From Megalonaias nervosa (lineage: Eukaryota > Mollusca > Bivalvia > Unionida > Unionidae): a stretch of DNA of 64,000 bases. The notes under the pieces are model-generated. The model searched no databases. It had not been told where the DNA came from and worked only from the letters and a program-made list of their open reading frames with translations. Shown piece by piece: positions 38,701 through 46,964 of the stretch. Every line of letters starts with the position of its first letter. The first letter of the stretch is position 1. The DNA is taken from the NCBI GenBank assembly GCA_016617855.1, contig JAECUM010000809.1:1-64000 (forward strand). The letters are read 5' to 3'. The position numbers and the translations under genes were made by a program.

Positions 38701-39559
38701 GACTCAGAAAGGTATTTTTGGAGACTGCATGGATGCCTTTTTGAAACTGTAACAAGAAGCCAGCAGCTATCTTTCCTGGTGCCAGACTCCCAAAGACCAA
38801 AAGAAATTCAAAGAGAAATACTGGGAGCAGGAAGGTATCACTTTAGACCACGTGGAGAAAAACGAAGGAAGGCGATCGTTTGCCACAGTGATGTTGAATT
38901 GTTTGTGGGGCGAAATGGCACAATGACCATGTTTACCCAAGATGGAGTATTTGACAGAACCTTCCCGCTACTTCCAAATGATTCATGACAAAACCAAATA
39001 TATGAAAGATGCGGATGTTGTTCGTGAGGACTTGATCCTAGTCAATTACAAAGAAGAACTGGACTTTGTAGAAGCTGACGAATTTGGAAATATCATCATT
39101 GCGGCTTATGTGACGGCCCATACTTGCTTAAAATTGTACCAAGCTTTACACCAGTTAGGAGATCGTGTACTGTATTTTGACATGTTCAGTTGCATCTACA
39201 TCAATCGCCTGGGTCACCAACACCCTGATATCGAAGGAGACCATTTAGGAGCCTGGACGGATGAGCATCCCGACAACAAGATTCTAAGTTTTGCTAGTGG
39301 CGGTCCCAAAAATTACGGCTATGAATACCGGGAAAAACAAGGAGAAGTGCACACCAAGTGTAAAGTGAAAGGATTGACTCTCAATTATCGCACCAGTCGA
39401 GTGGTGAACTTTGGCGTATTGAAAGAAGCCTTGCAGTCTGGACAGGATGGAAATCTTAAAGTGACCACCTATGAACCTCACAAGATTGTATGTTTACCCA
39501 CACACCAAATCATCAGTCGGCCCTTGGAAAAAGTGTATCAAATCATGTACCAGAAGTGA
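35784..39559 (+). pseudogene. polB: Protein-primed family B DNA polymerase (Polinton type), degraded
   Basis: About 3.8 kb. The pieces in order are: an N-terminal viral domain ('VKFKDFMSNVPLEKAEGF', 'LRLSIHHDSLKSPFW'); a Cys/His-rich zinc region (36,793-37,075, for example 'CPTCGQG', 'CHICHQ'); exonuclease motif remains in 'FIFFDFKCMQ', where Lys stands for the usual Glu; 'GYFPHFFNTEANQ'; the TPR region 'FHGCPICYP'; the palm; and 'KVKGLTLNY' near the C-terminus. The catalytic palm motif reads 'YFDMFS', so one metal-binding Asp is lost. The first stop, TGA at 36,333, is followed by many stops and frameshifts. It could be mistaken for an adintovirus polymerase, which is the same lineage. It replicated the element in the past but cannot now. 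Confidence 0.9.
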
Positions 39560-39609
39560 GTACGGCTTCCCAATCACTTACCATGCAGTCACGTCGATAT
39601 TGGTCAGCA

Positions 39610-39619
39610 TATAAAAAGG
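39610..39619 (+). promoter_or_regulatory. TATA box (TATAAAAAGG)
   Basis: A consensus box 63 bp before the ATG at 39,673 of the BIR-protein gene. Confidence 0.6.
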
Positions 39620-39672
39620 GACAACGTCCAAGACCGATAGTTCATTGTAACTACCAACACCAAGCAAGAAAG

Positions 39673-40290
39673 ATGAATCCTTTCAAACAGCAAGTATCAA
39701 GTGTAAGACTCAAGTCCAACGAGAAACTTGAGTACGATGCTGTGCCTTGCGATGGCAGGGATGCTGTACACTGTGACCTTAGCGATTCAGTACCACATCA
39801 TGGGAACTTTGCTATGACTACACCTACCATGGAATGTGATGCTGTGCGTGTCAAACCTGACGGATGTGAAAGTGATGCCACTCATTATCGTATACCTTTT
39901 CACTTTACTGGTTTTCATGGTGGATGTCATCATGAAACCATGCGGCTACCACCCTACAGATGTCATCCAAAACTGAGCAAACTCCTGCTGATTTCACTGT
40001 ACCCTCATCGAAATGAACCTGTGAAAGATGAATATTCATTCCCTTTGTGACTGCCTGAATTCTGTGACTTCCAAACCTTCCAAGGAAAATGGCCAAAACA
40101 TCTGGGAGGACCTACCCCTGAAGAATTAGCCAGAGCTGGATTTATCTACTTGGGCAAAGGGGATAATGTCAAGTGCTTCAGTAGCGGTGTGTCACTTCAC
40201 GAGTGGGAGAAGAAAGGTTCTGCTTACCTGGAACATGCTTGATGGGCTCCGGATTGTCACTACCTACCTTTAGTGGGACCTCATCATTGA
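39673..40290 (+). pseudogene. BIR-domain (IAP-like) protein, two in-frame TGA stops
   Basis: A single frame of 206 codons interrupted by TGA near 40,048 and near 40,242. The C-terminal 70 residues form one BIR repeat: 'KWPKHL', 'PEELARAGFIYLGKGDNVKC', then 'LHEWEKKGSAYLEH', and finally 'PDCHYL'. Of the C-x2-C-x16-H-x6-C zinc ligands, three remain and the second Cys is Ser. The second TGA occupies the position after 'EHA', which is normally Arg in BIR domains. The N-terminal 125 residues are Cys/His-rich and not recognised. By family knowledge it was probably an apoptosis inhibitor; this copy cannot make the whole domain. The BIR call is firm. Confidence 0.75.
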
Positions 40291-41030
40291 AGTGGCATAC
40301 CATGTCGTTTAAGAAACCAGCTTGGCTAGGAGTCAAACGTTGGACAAAACCTAGACAAGTATTTAAACCCCATTTAAAAAATAATATTCAAAGATTACCA
40401 AATGAATTGCAAGAGAAGATCTACAAGGAAATTTGGCAGGGACTCGCCAGAGCAAAATCTCAACTGGTGACTGTAGAACTTTTATGTCAAGAAATTCACA
40501 AGAGGAAATTGACAAAGGTCAACAAAGAAGTCAGATATCTCTGGATCAAGTGTGCGTTCTTCCGAATATTCCGCTTTAGACCATTTACATTGGAAGATTT
40601 TAATGACATTCTTGACCATTTCCTGGATTGGCAGTGGCCAGAAATTACTCACTACGTCCATCACTTTCGCTCGTGGAGGTATCAAAACTGACTACCATGC
40701 CACAACCTTGATGAGTTGTGATACAACAGATTCCTTGGAAGGAAATCAGTGACAGTATTCATACGGTAGAGGATTACCATCAGATTTTACTAGACCTGTG
40801 TCCATTGAATTGGGGTCAATGTGTGGTGCGTGTCTTAGTGACTTGCTTTCTGGGTTTTTGTTTACCAGCCGATTCCTTGTGGACACTTTAGGAAGGAGTA
40901 CATACCACTCAAAAAAGGATGAAAGTGCTCCCTTTAAATGTCCATGAGAGACTCATTCTTTTAAAAGCCTTGCGCTTTCATCTGGATACTTTTCGACCTC
41001 TATGGGAAAACAATATTTGTCAACTTTTAG
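40290..41030 (+). pseudogene. Unrecognised helical protein remnants of element B
   Basis: Open pieces in more than one frame, including 40,203-40,691 with 'LPNELQEKIYKEIWQGLARA' and 'RPFTLEDFNDILDHFLDW', and 40,930-41,020 with 'LKALRFHLDTFRPLWENN'. They are basic or aromatic-rich and predicted helical. I do not recognise a family. They lie between the BIR gene and the ATPase remnant, and the end of this stretch runs straight into the ATPase C-terminus, suggesting a deletion. Confidence 0.4.
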
Positions 41031-41255
41031 GTGTTGTTTAAAAGCCCTAGAGATAAATTGCAAGTGCAAGTCTTAGCCAAACAGTTAGGAACGCCTTGGC
41101 TGACTCATGCATACAATGATGCCTCTCAAACCCCACATGCCTATTTACTCATGGATTTAAAACCCACCCACCCTGATTATTTGCGGTTCGTACCCATCTG
41201 TTTCACCACTGGTGCCAAGACGGAGGACCTGTCATGTACATGTACTCATTGTTGA
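41031..41255 (+). pseudogene. Packaging ATPase, C-terminal fragment only
   Basis: 74 codons with 'MLFKSPRDKLQVQVLAKQLG' then 'AYNDASQTPHAYLLMDLKPT' and 'PDYLRFVPICF', which match the C-terminal part of the FtsK/A32-like genome-packaging ATPase of Mavericks and adintoviruses. The Walker A and Walker B segments are missing upstream, so the N-terminal two thirds have been deleted. Confidence 0.65.
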
Positions 41256-41277
41256 CTTAACAACAACCAAAAAAGTC

Positions 41278-41285
41278 TATAAAAA
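41278..41285 (+). promoter_or_regulatory. TATA box (TATAAAAA)
   Basis: Lies 45 bp before the ATG at 41,323 and supports that start for the first pX-like gene. Confidence 0.6.
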
Positions 41286-41322
41286 CCTCGGTCACTTGAG
41301 GCCTGTCTTGCACAATGTGAAC

Positions 41323-41697
41323 ATGATGTCCCTTCAATCTCATTTTCCCGTCAAATTGATTCATACCTTGTACAGCATCAGTCGCGAGAAAAATCCACAA
41401 ATATGTGCTCGTGTCTTAGAAGCTAGTCTCAAAGATGTCTTACGATGGTTTATAGTGTCAGCACATCAATTACTGCAAGGCATCATTCACATTCCACATC
41501 AAACCAAATGCTTTTTTGAGAGAAACAAAGTAGCCTTGGCGCAACTGGCCGATCCTTGCATTGACACTCAAACCAAAAAGCAGATCATTTTGAAACCTGG
41601 AGGTAGTGGTTCTCAAGGAGGTGTTATCATTCGTTCCCTCTTAAAATGGGATCCTAATGCTCCCAAAGTCCTCCCCAAGAAAAAAGCCACTCCCTGA
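41323..41697 (+). CDS. pX-like core protein, copy 1
   Basis: An open frame of 124 codons starting at tandem ATGs. Layout: a helical arm ('LEASLKDVLRWFIVSAHQLL'), a 'GIIHIPHQTKCFFERNK' segment, a basic stretch 'KKQIILKPGGSGSQGGVI', then a Lys-rich tail. The pattern 'C-N-V-L-K-G' then 'QRGGF' of Polinton pX-like proteins is recognisable though diverged. Element B has a second, more typical copy at 42,262. In adenoviruses pX condenses virion DNA; a similar role is inferred. Confidence 0.55.
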   Translation: MMSLQSHFPVKLIHTLYSISREKNPQICARVLEASLKDVLRWFIVSAHQLLQGIIHIPHQTKCFFERNKVALAQLADPCIDTQTKKQIILKPGGSGSQGGVIIRSLLKWDPNAPKVLPKKKATP

Positions 41698-41720
41698 CAT
41701 ACCCAGAAGAAAAAGAAAAA

Positions 41721-42143
41721 GTGCAGCAGTGTCAAGACCAGGTCACAGGCTCAGAAAATGAAAAAGCCCACAGAAAACAACTTCTACCCGCAAGAGAGAT
41801 ACATGCTGCCAGGATGCAACCTTACATTCGCAAACCACGACCTGCCACAACTGTGACTGCATCTCCACTAGCCTCAGCTGCTTCCACTTCTCCATTGCTG
41901 GTGATGCCTGCTAAACCCGATTTGACACGTGTCTTTCCTAATTTTATGAAACTTTGGAAACCTGCATCTCCAAGAGCTTCTCCGGTGGTGATACCCACTT
42001 CCTCTTTAGCGTCAGTGGCCACTGCTCACAAAGTACCTGCCCCCAAAATCAAAGTCCAAGAGAGATCAGGCATGTTAAAGAGTTTACTGGATTTGTCGAA
42101 GCAAGAACTGTCCCGATTGAGTCCATTGCGAACCCCTCCATGA
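41721..42143 (+). CDS. Basic Ala/Pro/Ser-rich hypothetical protein
   Basis: A 140-codon open frame, rich in Ala, Pro, Ser and Lys ('SPLASAASTSPLLVMPAKP'), with a short C-terminal helix ('GMLKSLLDLSKQELSRL'). No family recognised. It lies between the two pX-like genes and may be a continuation of the first across a frameshift, or a separate virion protein. First codons before 41,720 lack a TATA box. Confidence 0.4.
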   Translation: MQQCQDQVTGSENEKAHRKQLLPAREIHAARMQPYIRKPRPATTVTASPLASAASTSPLLVMPAKPDLTRVFPNFMKLWKPASPRASPVVIPTSSLASVATAHKVPAPKIKVQERSGMLKSLLDLSKQELSRLSPLRTPP

Positions 42144-42201
42144 TGTGTGATGCCTGCCATGAAAACGATATGAGCCGACAATTGGTGGCGACGCATTCCA
42201 A

Positions 42202-42210
42202 TATAAAAAG
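42202..42210 (+). promoter_or_regulatory. TATA box (TATAAAAAG)
   Basis: Lies 60 bp before the ATG at 42,262. Confidence 0.55.
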
Positions 42211-42261
42211 ACCTGAGGTAAATGATGGGTTCAGTGATTTTGTGCTCATGAACACCCAAAG

Positions 42262-43010
42262 ATGTCCCCTCAAAGAAGTGCACACCGTCACCATCGTCGT
42301 TCTTCTGTCCATAAAGGAAAAGGAAAAAGAAAAAGACAGTCACATCATCCGAATAAAACACTGCTCAAAGCATCGACGTCATCCCCAGAAAAGACACACT
42401 TGTCCAAAGATAAAGAGGAGCCACCAAAGGGGAGAATTTTTCATTTTAATGGATAAGTTAGTAAATGATTTCACCAAAAAGATAGATGACAAGCTCGAAA
42501 GAAAAGGATAAAAGACCGTGTGCCTAGTGATTGACGTTGGTGTATTTTTGGTGTGTGCCCCGGAACCAACCAACAAAGATGTCACCCTCCAAGAGACATC
42601 CTCCTCCTACCCCCAAAGAAAAGAAAAGGAAAGGACTACCTCCTCGTTTTAGTCAAACACTGGGACATGTTGTCCACCCTGTCCAAAGCTTGTCCACCCA
42701 TACAAAAAAAACTCATTCAAACCGCCTCCAAAGACGTCATCGATACCATGAGTGAATGTTGTCTGAATGTCTTGAAAGGAATGATACCTTTTGTCTAAAC
42801 ATCATAAAGAATGCTTAGCCAAACATTGACACGTTCTTTGCCAGATGGTCCAAAAGAAAATACCCATTCATCAAAAGAAAAAGATGTTGGTGCAACGTGG
42901 AGGATTTTTACCCCCAGTTAGGACTTCTTACCAAAGCAGTGGCAGCACCCATGTTGGGTATATTGGGAAGTGTTTTACCCGCCATATCTCTGAGATAAAA
43001 GGGTCAAGAA
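42262..43010 (+). pseudogene. pX-like core protein, copy 2, broken
   Basis: Begins with a very basic arm ('MSPQRSAHRHHRRSSVHKGK'), then after several in-frame stops (42,454-42,550) continues in the same frame with 'VKHWDMLSTLSKACPPIQKK', 'DVIDTMSECCLNVLKG' and, after a frameshift, 'KKKMLVQRGGFLPP', a hallmark of Polinton/adintovirus pX-like proteins. The 'ECCLNVLKG' and 'QRGGF' motifs make this a firmer call than copy 1. It has its own TATA box. Confidence 0.65.
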
Positions 43011-43162
43011 GATAAAAGGGATCTCTGGAGTTAAAAGATCTCAGATGTGACCAATGAAATCCGATGGAAGGACGAAAATGGGGTTTAGTGCCTTACAAAC
43101 GATGAATGGAATACCATCGTTGACAAGAACAATGAACCCCGCATTTACCACCCAATCCTCAT

Positions 43163-43642
43163 TTGACTGAGATGTCCCAGTTACAACCCACTCTGAAAGA
43201 TTTTAAGACACTGATGAAAAGTCCACTACCACTACCACCACCCCCAGTGGTCAAGACAGATGCAGCCCCACGGATGCCTGAGGAAGAAGAGGCACGAGAA
43301 GTCTTTCAAACACCGTCAGCAGCTCCCATCCCTAGTAAGATTGCAGTGTCCTTGTTGACCCCTTCCCCTACTCCCCAATGAGAAGAACTTGAAGCTTGGG
43401 TTACAAAGATGATGCCCACTCCTCCTTTGACAGAAGTCAAAAAGAAAGAAGGGAAACCAGAAGTGAAAAAAGAAAAGAAGACCAAAGCCACCCCATTACC
43501 GTCACCACCACCACTACCCTCGACTACTACTCCTGTGGCACATCGGACATGTAAAGCCGTTTCTAAACCACCCCCACATCCCATCCAGAGTAGCATCAGC
43601 GAAGAGTGGACAACTTATTTAAAAAAATGGAGAAGGTGTTAG
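43163..43642 (+). pseudogene. Pro/Lys-rich hypothetical protein
   Basis: Two open stretches (43,163-43,381 and 43,409-43,642) in the same frame, divided by TGA at 43,379-43,381 ('PTPQ' then 'EELEAW'). The sequence is proline-rich with charged clusters and no recognised domain. Its 3' end overlaps the start of the integrase fragment in another frame. Confidence 0.45.
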
Positions 43643-43806
43643 CCAGCATTTACTATGATCCATCCCATCCTGCAGGTTATGGAGGAGTTCAGAAATTGTA
43701 TCGTGCTGCCAAAACTCCACTGAAAAGTGTCCGTTTACCTCAAGTGCAATGATGGTTACAAGAACAAGCCACGTACACCTTAAACAAACCCATTCGATGA
43801 TGAACG
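43627..43806 (+). pseudogene. Retroviral-like integrase, N-terminal fragment
   Basis: Starts with ATG, then 'YYDPSHPAGYGGVQKLYRAA', and later 'WLQEQATYTLNKPIR', the N-terminal region typical of Maverick/adintovirus rve integrases. TGA codons interrupt it just before the 'WLQEQ' and directly after 'NKPIR', both at expected Arg positions. The catalytic DDE core is absent, so transposition from this copy is not possible. Confidence 0.7.
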
Positions 43807-43859
43807 CACCACTGCAAGAGACTCTATGAAAACACAAGACCCCAAAACTAAACGAGCCA

Positions 43860-44325
43860 CCTATTAGTTGAAAATTCCCCCAGGCTATTATTTTAGTGGA
43901 CAACATTTGGTGAGCACGATTAATGACAGGTTCAGTGCAGTGTTTGGCAAAACCTTGGAGAAAGCCAGAAAACGTGTCACCCTCGATTACCATAAAATAG
44001 CTCGTCGTCTACTGATGAAATTTTCATAGGACAAAGTATTGGCCATTACATTTTGTCCTGCATTGTATGACATTTTGGGGTGGAGATCCCAAGTTGATCA
44101 AGATTAGAAACGAAATACCAGCCGTTACCGGCAACTTGGATCTTGCGAAATATTTTCGATTCCCTGTAGAAATGAACCAAGGACTGAATTCAATCTTTGT
44201 GTACTCCGATGTGGTGGTGTACAACGTGGTGGGACACATATCCGTACCGTTACTGTGTGTCATTCCTTTCAAAGTGGATTCTGCCACAAACACTGACGAG
44301 GAAGGTGGAAACACCTATCACGTGG
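43860..44325 (+). pseudogene. Penton (minor capsid) protein, internal and C-terminal part
   Basis: The pieces 'IPPGYYFSGQHLVSTINDRF', 'RVTLDYHKIARRLL' and, in the open frame from 44,067, 'IFVYSDVVVYNVVGHISVPL' with 'LCVIPF' belong to the single-jelly-roll minor capsid protein of Mavericks ('YVYSDVV...VPLL' hallmark). The N-terminal half is missing. The frame runs into capsid sequence at about 44,325-44,340, indicating a deletion that fused it to the next gene. Confidence 0.7.
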
Positions 44326-45077
44326 GGTTTAACGACGGTCAAAAGAAAATCCTGCAAGGACGTAGTTTAGAACTGATGGATCATTTGCATTTGGACATGT
44401 GGTTGCAAGACAAGTATTTGCTCAACAGAGTTGATATTGCGCCTGAGACTAAATCGCAGCAGTGTCACTTTCCATCTGATTGCTCATGCCAATGAGTACA
44501 AAACCATCATCCAAGAAGCCAGACTTTATGTGCACTGCATAGAAGTGTTACCTAAAGCGGGAAACGACATCAGGCACACGTTGAGCAGAACGACCGCCAA
44601 GTATCCGATACGACGCGTAGAAGTGAAAACTTTCACCATTGCTACTGGACTTCAATCCAAGATCGAAGATGATCTGTTCCAAGGACAGTTATCCAAATGT
44701 TTAATCGTTGGTATCGTGAGCAATGCAGCCCACAACGGATCCCATGATCAAAATCCTTAGCAGTTTAAGCACTACAGAGTGTCCAAGATCAAAGTCAGTC
44801 GCGATGGCAAGACTTTGTGTACCAGACCCTTCGAACCTAACTTTGCCCAGAAGAATTACTTGAGATCGTACTTGTCCCTGTACGAAGCTACCGGACAACC
44901 AGGAACCAACACCAGTCACGGCATTTCGTACAAAGATTATGTAGGAGGTTACACTTTGTGGGCCATTGATTTCACTCCAGACCAAGGCAATGATGAGGGA
45001 CATTTCCACCCTATAAAATCCGGTCAACTGCATGTGGAACTTCAGTCATCTTGTATGCCGAATTCAATAATACCATA
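44326..45077 (+). pseudogene. Major capsid protein (F54H12.2-like), C-terminal half
   Basis: Contains 'LELMDHLHLDMWLQDKYLLN', then after a frameshift near 44,440 'RLNRSSVTFHLIAH', 'ARLYVHCIEVLP', 'AKYPIRRVEVKTFTI', and after a further stop 'YLRSYLSLYEATGQPG', 'GYTLWAIDFTPDQ' and 'SGQLHVELQ'. This is the C-terminal half of the hexon-type Maverick/adintovirus capsid protein widely annotated as 'F54H12.2-like'. The N-terminal jelly roll is deleted. It is the element B counterpart of the DJR capsid genes in A and C but belongs to a different branch. Confidence 0.75.
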
Positions 45078-45120
45078 GAATCAACAGTTTGAGAGAAGTC
45101 ATTCTAGACTATTAGAAACT

Positions 45121-45534
45121 ATGGAAGACTCTTATCCCTCTTTGAACAGTAGAGAATCTTTGGAAATGGAATGGGAGGATACCGTGAAAGTAGAACCGCA
45201 AGACAAAGACGAAGAGGATGTAGTGGTCATGTCCAGATGGCCAGAACAAGAACAGAAGATGCCTCCACAGCCAGTACCAGCACGGCAAACAGTATCAGCA
45301 CCAATACCTGTGGCTCCCTAAATTGAAAACTTGAAAGAACAACCACAACAACAACATCCCCGGGTCGAGCATAGGAGAAGACAGAGGGAAGTCTTCTTAA
45401 TCCCAGAAACTGAAGATTGGGGTTCTGAAGCCACTCAAGAGGCCTCTGTGCTCCCAGTCACAAATGTAAATTGGGCAAATGATTGGAGTTGGAGATGTGT
45501 TTGTGGTGCCCGGCCTGGAAGATGTCACCATTAG
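45121..45534 (+). pseudogene. Acidic/Pro/Gln-rich hypothetical protein, one stop
   Basis: 66 codons ('MEDSYPSLNSRESLEMEWED') end at TAA (45,319-45,321), and the same frame continues with 'LKEQPQQQHPRVEHRRRQRE' to a TAG at 45,532. No family recognised. The stop lies 30 nt before a histone-type stem-loop. Confidence 0.45.
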
Positions 45535-45564
45535 CCAGGTGCGTCTGAAGTTCCAAGGAAAATC

Positions 45565-45860
45565 AGCCCTTCTCAGGGCTTGTTGTTGTTGTGGGGCTTA
45601 ACGCCATATTTCAGCACACGATAGGCTATACATGGCGGCCAGTATTAATGGTGGAGGAAGAAACCGGGAAATCCCGGGAAAGAACCACCGACCCACGAGA
45701 AGCTACTGGCAAGCTTTCTCACATATCCACATTCGCCGAATCTTAGTCTCGAACCCACGCAGACAGAGGTGAGATGGCAGTGATCCGTAACGGAGAGCGC
45801 TTTAGACCACTCGGCCACTCGGGGCCCCTTCTCAGGGCTAACCAGATCTCTAGAAAAGAG
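45565..45860 (+). terminator. Histone-type 3' stem-loop interrupted by a SINE
   Basis: AGCCCT-TCTC-AGGGCT (45,565-45,580) forms a 6-bp stem with a 4-nt loop. The SINE insertion duplicated CCCTTCTCAGGGCT (45,567-45,580 and 45,826-45,839); after the second copy the original flank resumes as AACCAG and, about 15 nt after the stem, AAAAGAG, the purine-rich downstream element. Confidence 0.65.
45581..45825 (-). mobile_element. SINE family A, with 14-bp target duplication
   Basis: On the minus strand: a tRNA-like head with 'GAGTGGCCGAGTGGTCTAAA', a B-box region near 'GGGTTCGAGACTA', the body 'GCTTGCCAGTAGCTTCTCGT', and a tail GGCGTTAAGCCCCACAACAA ending in (CAA)n. The flanking duplication is CCCTTCTCAGGGCT. 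Other copies are at 51,914 and 63,947. Confidence 0.88.
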
Positions 45861-45924
45861 ACACTATTCAAGTTGCCAATTTGTGTGAATGTAGAGTAGT
45901 GTGACTATAAACACTCACTCCTTT

Positions 45925-46285
45925 ACTGATGTGTGTGTGTGTGTGTTTTATGCATTCACATTCGTTTGTGTGGATAGCAGATATGGTGTTTTTTTTCTTT
46001 CTTCCCATCTGTGTGGATAGTAGAGTGTGTTTTATGCGTTCGCATTTGTGTGGATAGTAGAGTGTGTGTTTTATGCGTTCGCGTTCATATTTGTGGATAG
46101 TAGAGTGTGTTTTATGTGTTTGTGTTCATTTGTGTGGATAGTAGATATGGTGTGTGTTTTATGCATTTGCATTCATTTGTGTGGATATTAGAGTGTGTTT
46201 TATGTGTTTTTGTTCATTTGTGTGGATAGTAGAGTGTGGGTTTTTTTTCTCTTCCCTTCTGTTTGGATAGTATATAATATGTGAA
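45925..46285. repeat. GTGTGGATAGTAGA-type minisatellite inside element B
   Basis: Seven or eight copies of a 40-60-bp unit with TTTGTGTGGATAGTAGAGTG and TGTTTTATGCGTTCGCATT. It lies inside the right part of element B, upstream of the last gene. Confidence 0.88.
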
Positions 46286-46326
46286 GTGAGTGTAAGGGAT
46301 GTTTTCCTTCACGTCCTTGCTTCAAG

Positions 46327-46335
46327 TATATAAAG
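46327..46335 (+). promoter_or_regulatory. TATA box (TATATAAAG)
   Basis: A consensus box 55 bp before the ATG at 46,382, with an initiator-like TCATTC about 23 bp downstream. Confidence 0.65.
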
Positions 46336-46381
46336 CGGAGCAATCGTCATTCACGCCATTCAATGCTGAATATTCCAAATA

Positions 46382-46749
46382 ATGGCTTCTAACAAAATAG
46401 ATGCAATGAAGACACTGCAAGAGGCAGTAGATGACATGGAAATGTTGGAGGAATTTTTGGTGAGGATGCAGTACAATGAGTATAGCCCATACAGGCTAAA
46501 GATGGAGATAATTTAAAGAAGATGAAGGAAAGGATAAGAGAATTGATGAAACAAATAAAGGAGGAGAAGGAGGACGAAGATGATAGAATAAGAATGAGAG
46601 CTTGGAATGAAAAAATAGATAAAGAAGAGGAGAATGAAAAGAGGAAAAAGGAGGAGGAGAAGAAGGAACAAGAGGAGGAAAAGAAGAAAAAGAAAAAGAA
46701 GAATGTAGGAGAGAAAATAAGAAGTTGGTGGAGGAAAAGAAGAACTTAG
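46382..46749 (+). pseudogene. Element B right-end gene, Lys/Glu-rich, frameshifted
   Basis: The first frame gives 44 codons ('MASNKIDAMKTLQEAVDDME') to TAA at 46,514. A different frame (46,522-46,749) continues with a 75-codon Lys/Glu coiled-coil-like region ('MKERIRELMKQIKEEKEDED'). Two products or one frameshifted gene are both possible. The unit has a good TATA box and ends 25 nt before a histone-type stem-loop in the right TIR. Confidence 0.5.
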
Positions 46750-46754
46750 AAGAC

Positions 46755-46964
46755 AAAGAAGAAGAAACCCAAAGGCCCTTTTCAGGGCCACTCCTTTATC
46801 TCGAAAAAATATCTTCTTTCTTGCCTAAATTTTTTTTTAGTCTATTGTATAATTTTAAATGTGATAGACTGATGTTCATCAATCTATGACTGTTGTATAT
46901 GTCTATGTCTCTAACCATATTTCTATGTCTGTGTCTCTATTATATTTATCTTTACTTAGGTAGC
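46755..46964 (-). repeat. Right terminal inverted repeat of element B
   Basis: Reverse complement of the left repeat (33,535-33,745) with small differences. Carries the stem-loop at its inner end and GGTAGC at its outer end. Confidence 0.88.
46774..46789 (+). terminator. Histone-type 3' stem-loop, perfect stem
   Basis: CCCAAA, then GGCCCT-TTTC-AGGGCC, then ACTCC: the flanks, a 6-bp stem and a 4-nt loop all fit the histone mRNA consensus. The downstream purine element is weak (CGAAAAAATATC). It lies 25 nt after the end of the open frame. Confidence 0.75.

Larger units (their letters stand above)
33535..46964. mobile_element. Element B: decayed Maverick/Polinton (adintovirus-like)
   Basis: About 13.4 kb bounded by inverted repeats (33,535-33,745 and 46,755-46,964). 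Inside are a protein-primed family B polymerase, an integrase N-terminal fragment, a packaging ATPase C-terminus, penton and major-capsid remnants and pX-like core genes, which is the defining gene set of Mavericks/Polintons and adintoviruses. An adenain-type protease was not found. It also carries a BIR protein and a CCHC zinc-knuckle protein. All the large genes are broken by stops, frameshifts or deletions. No clear 6-bp target duplication was seen at the limits used, so the ends may be off by some bases. Confidence 0.88.
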
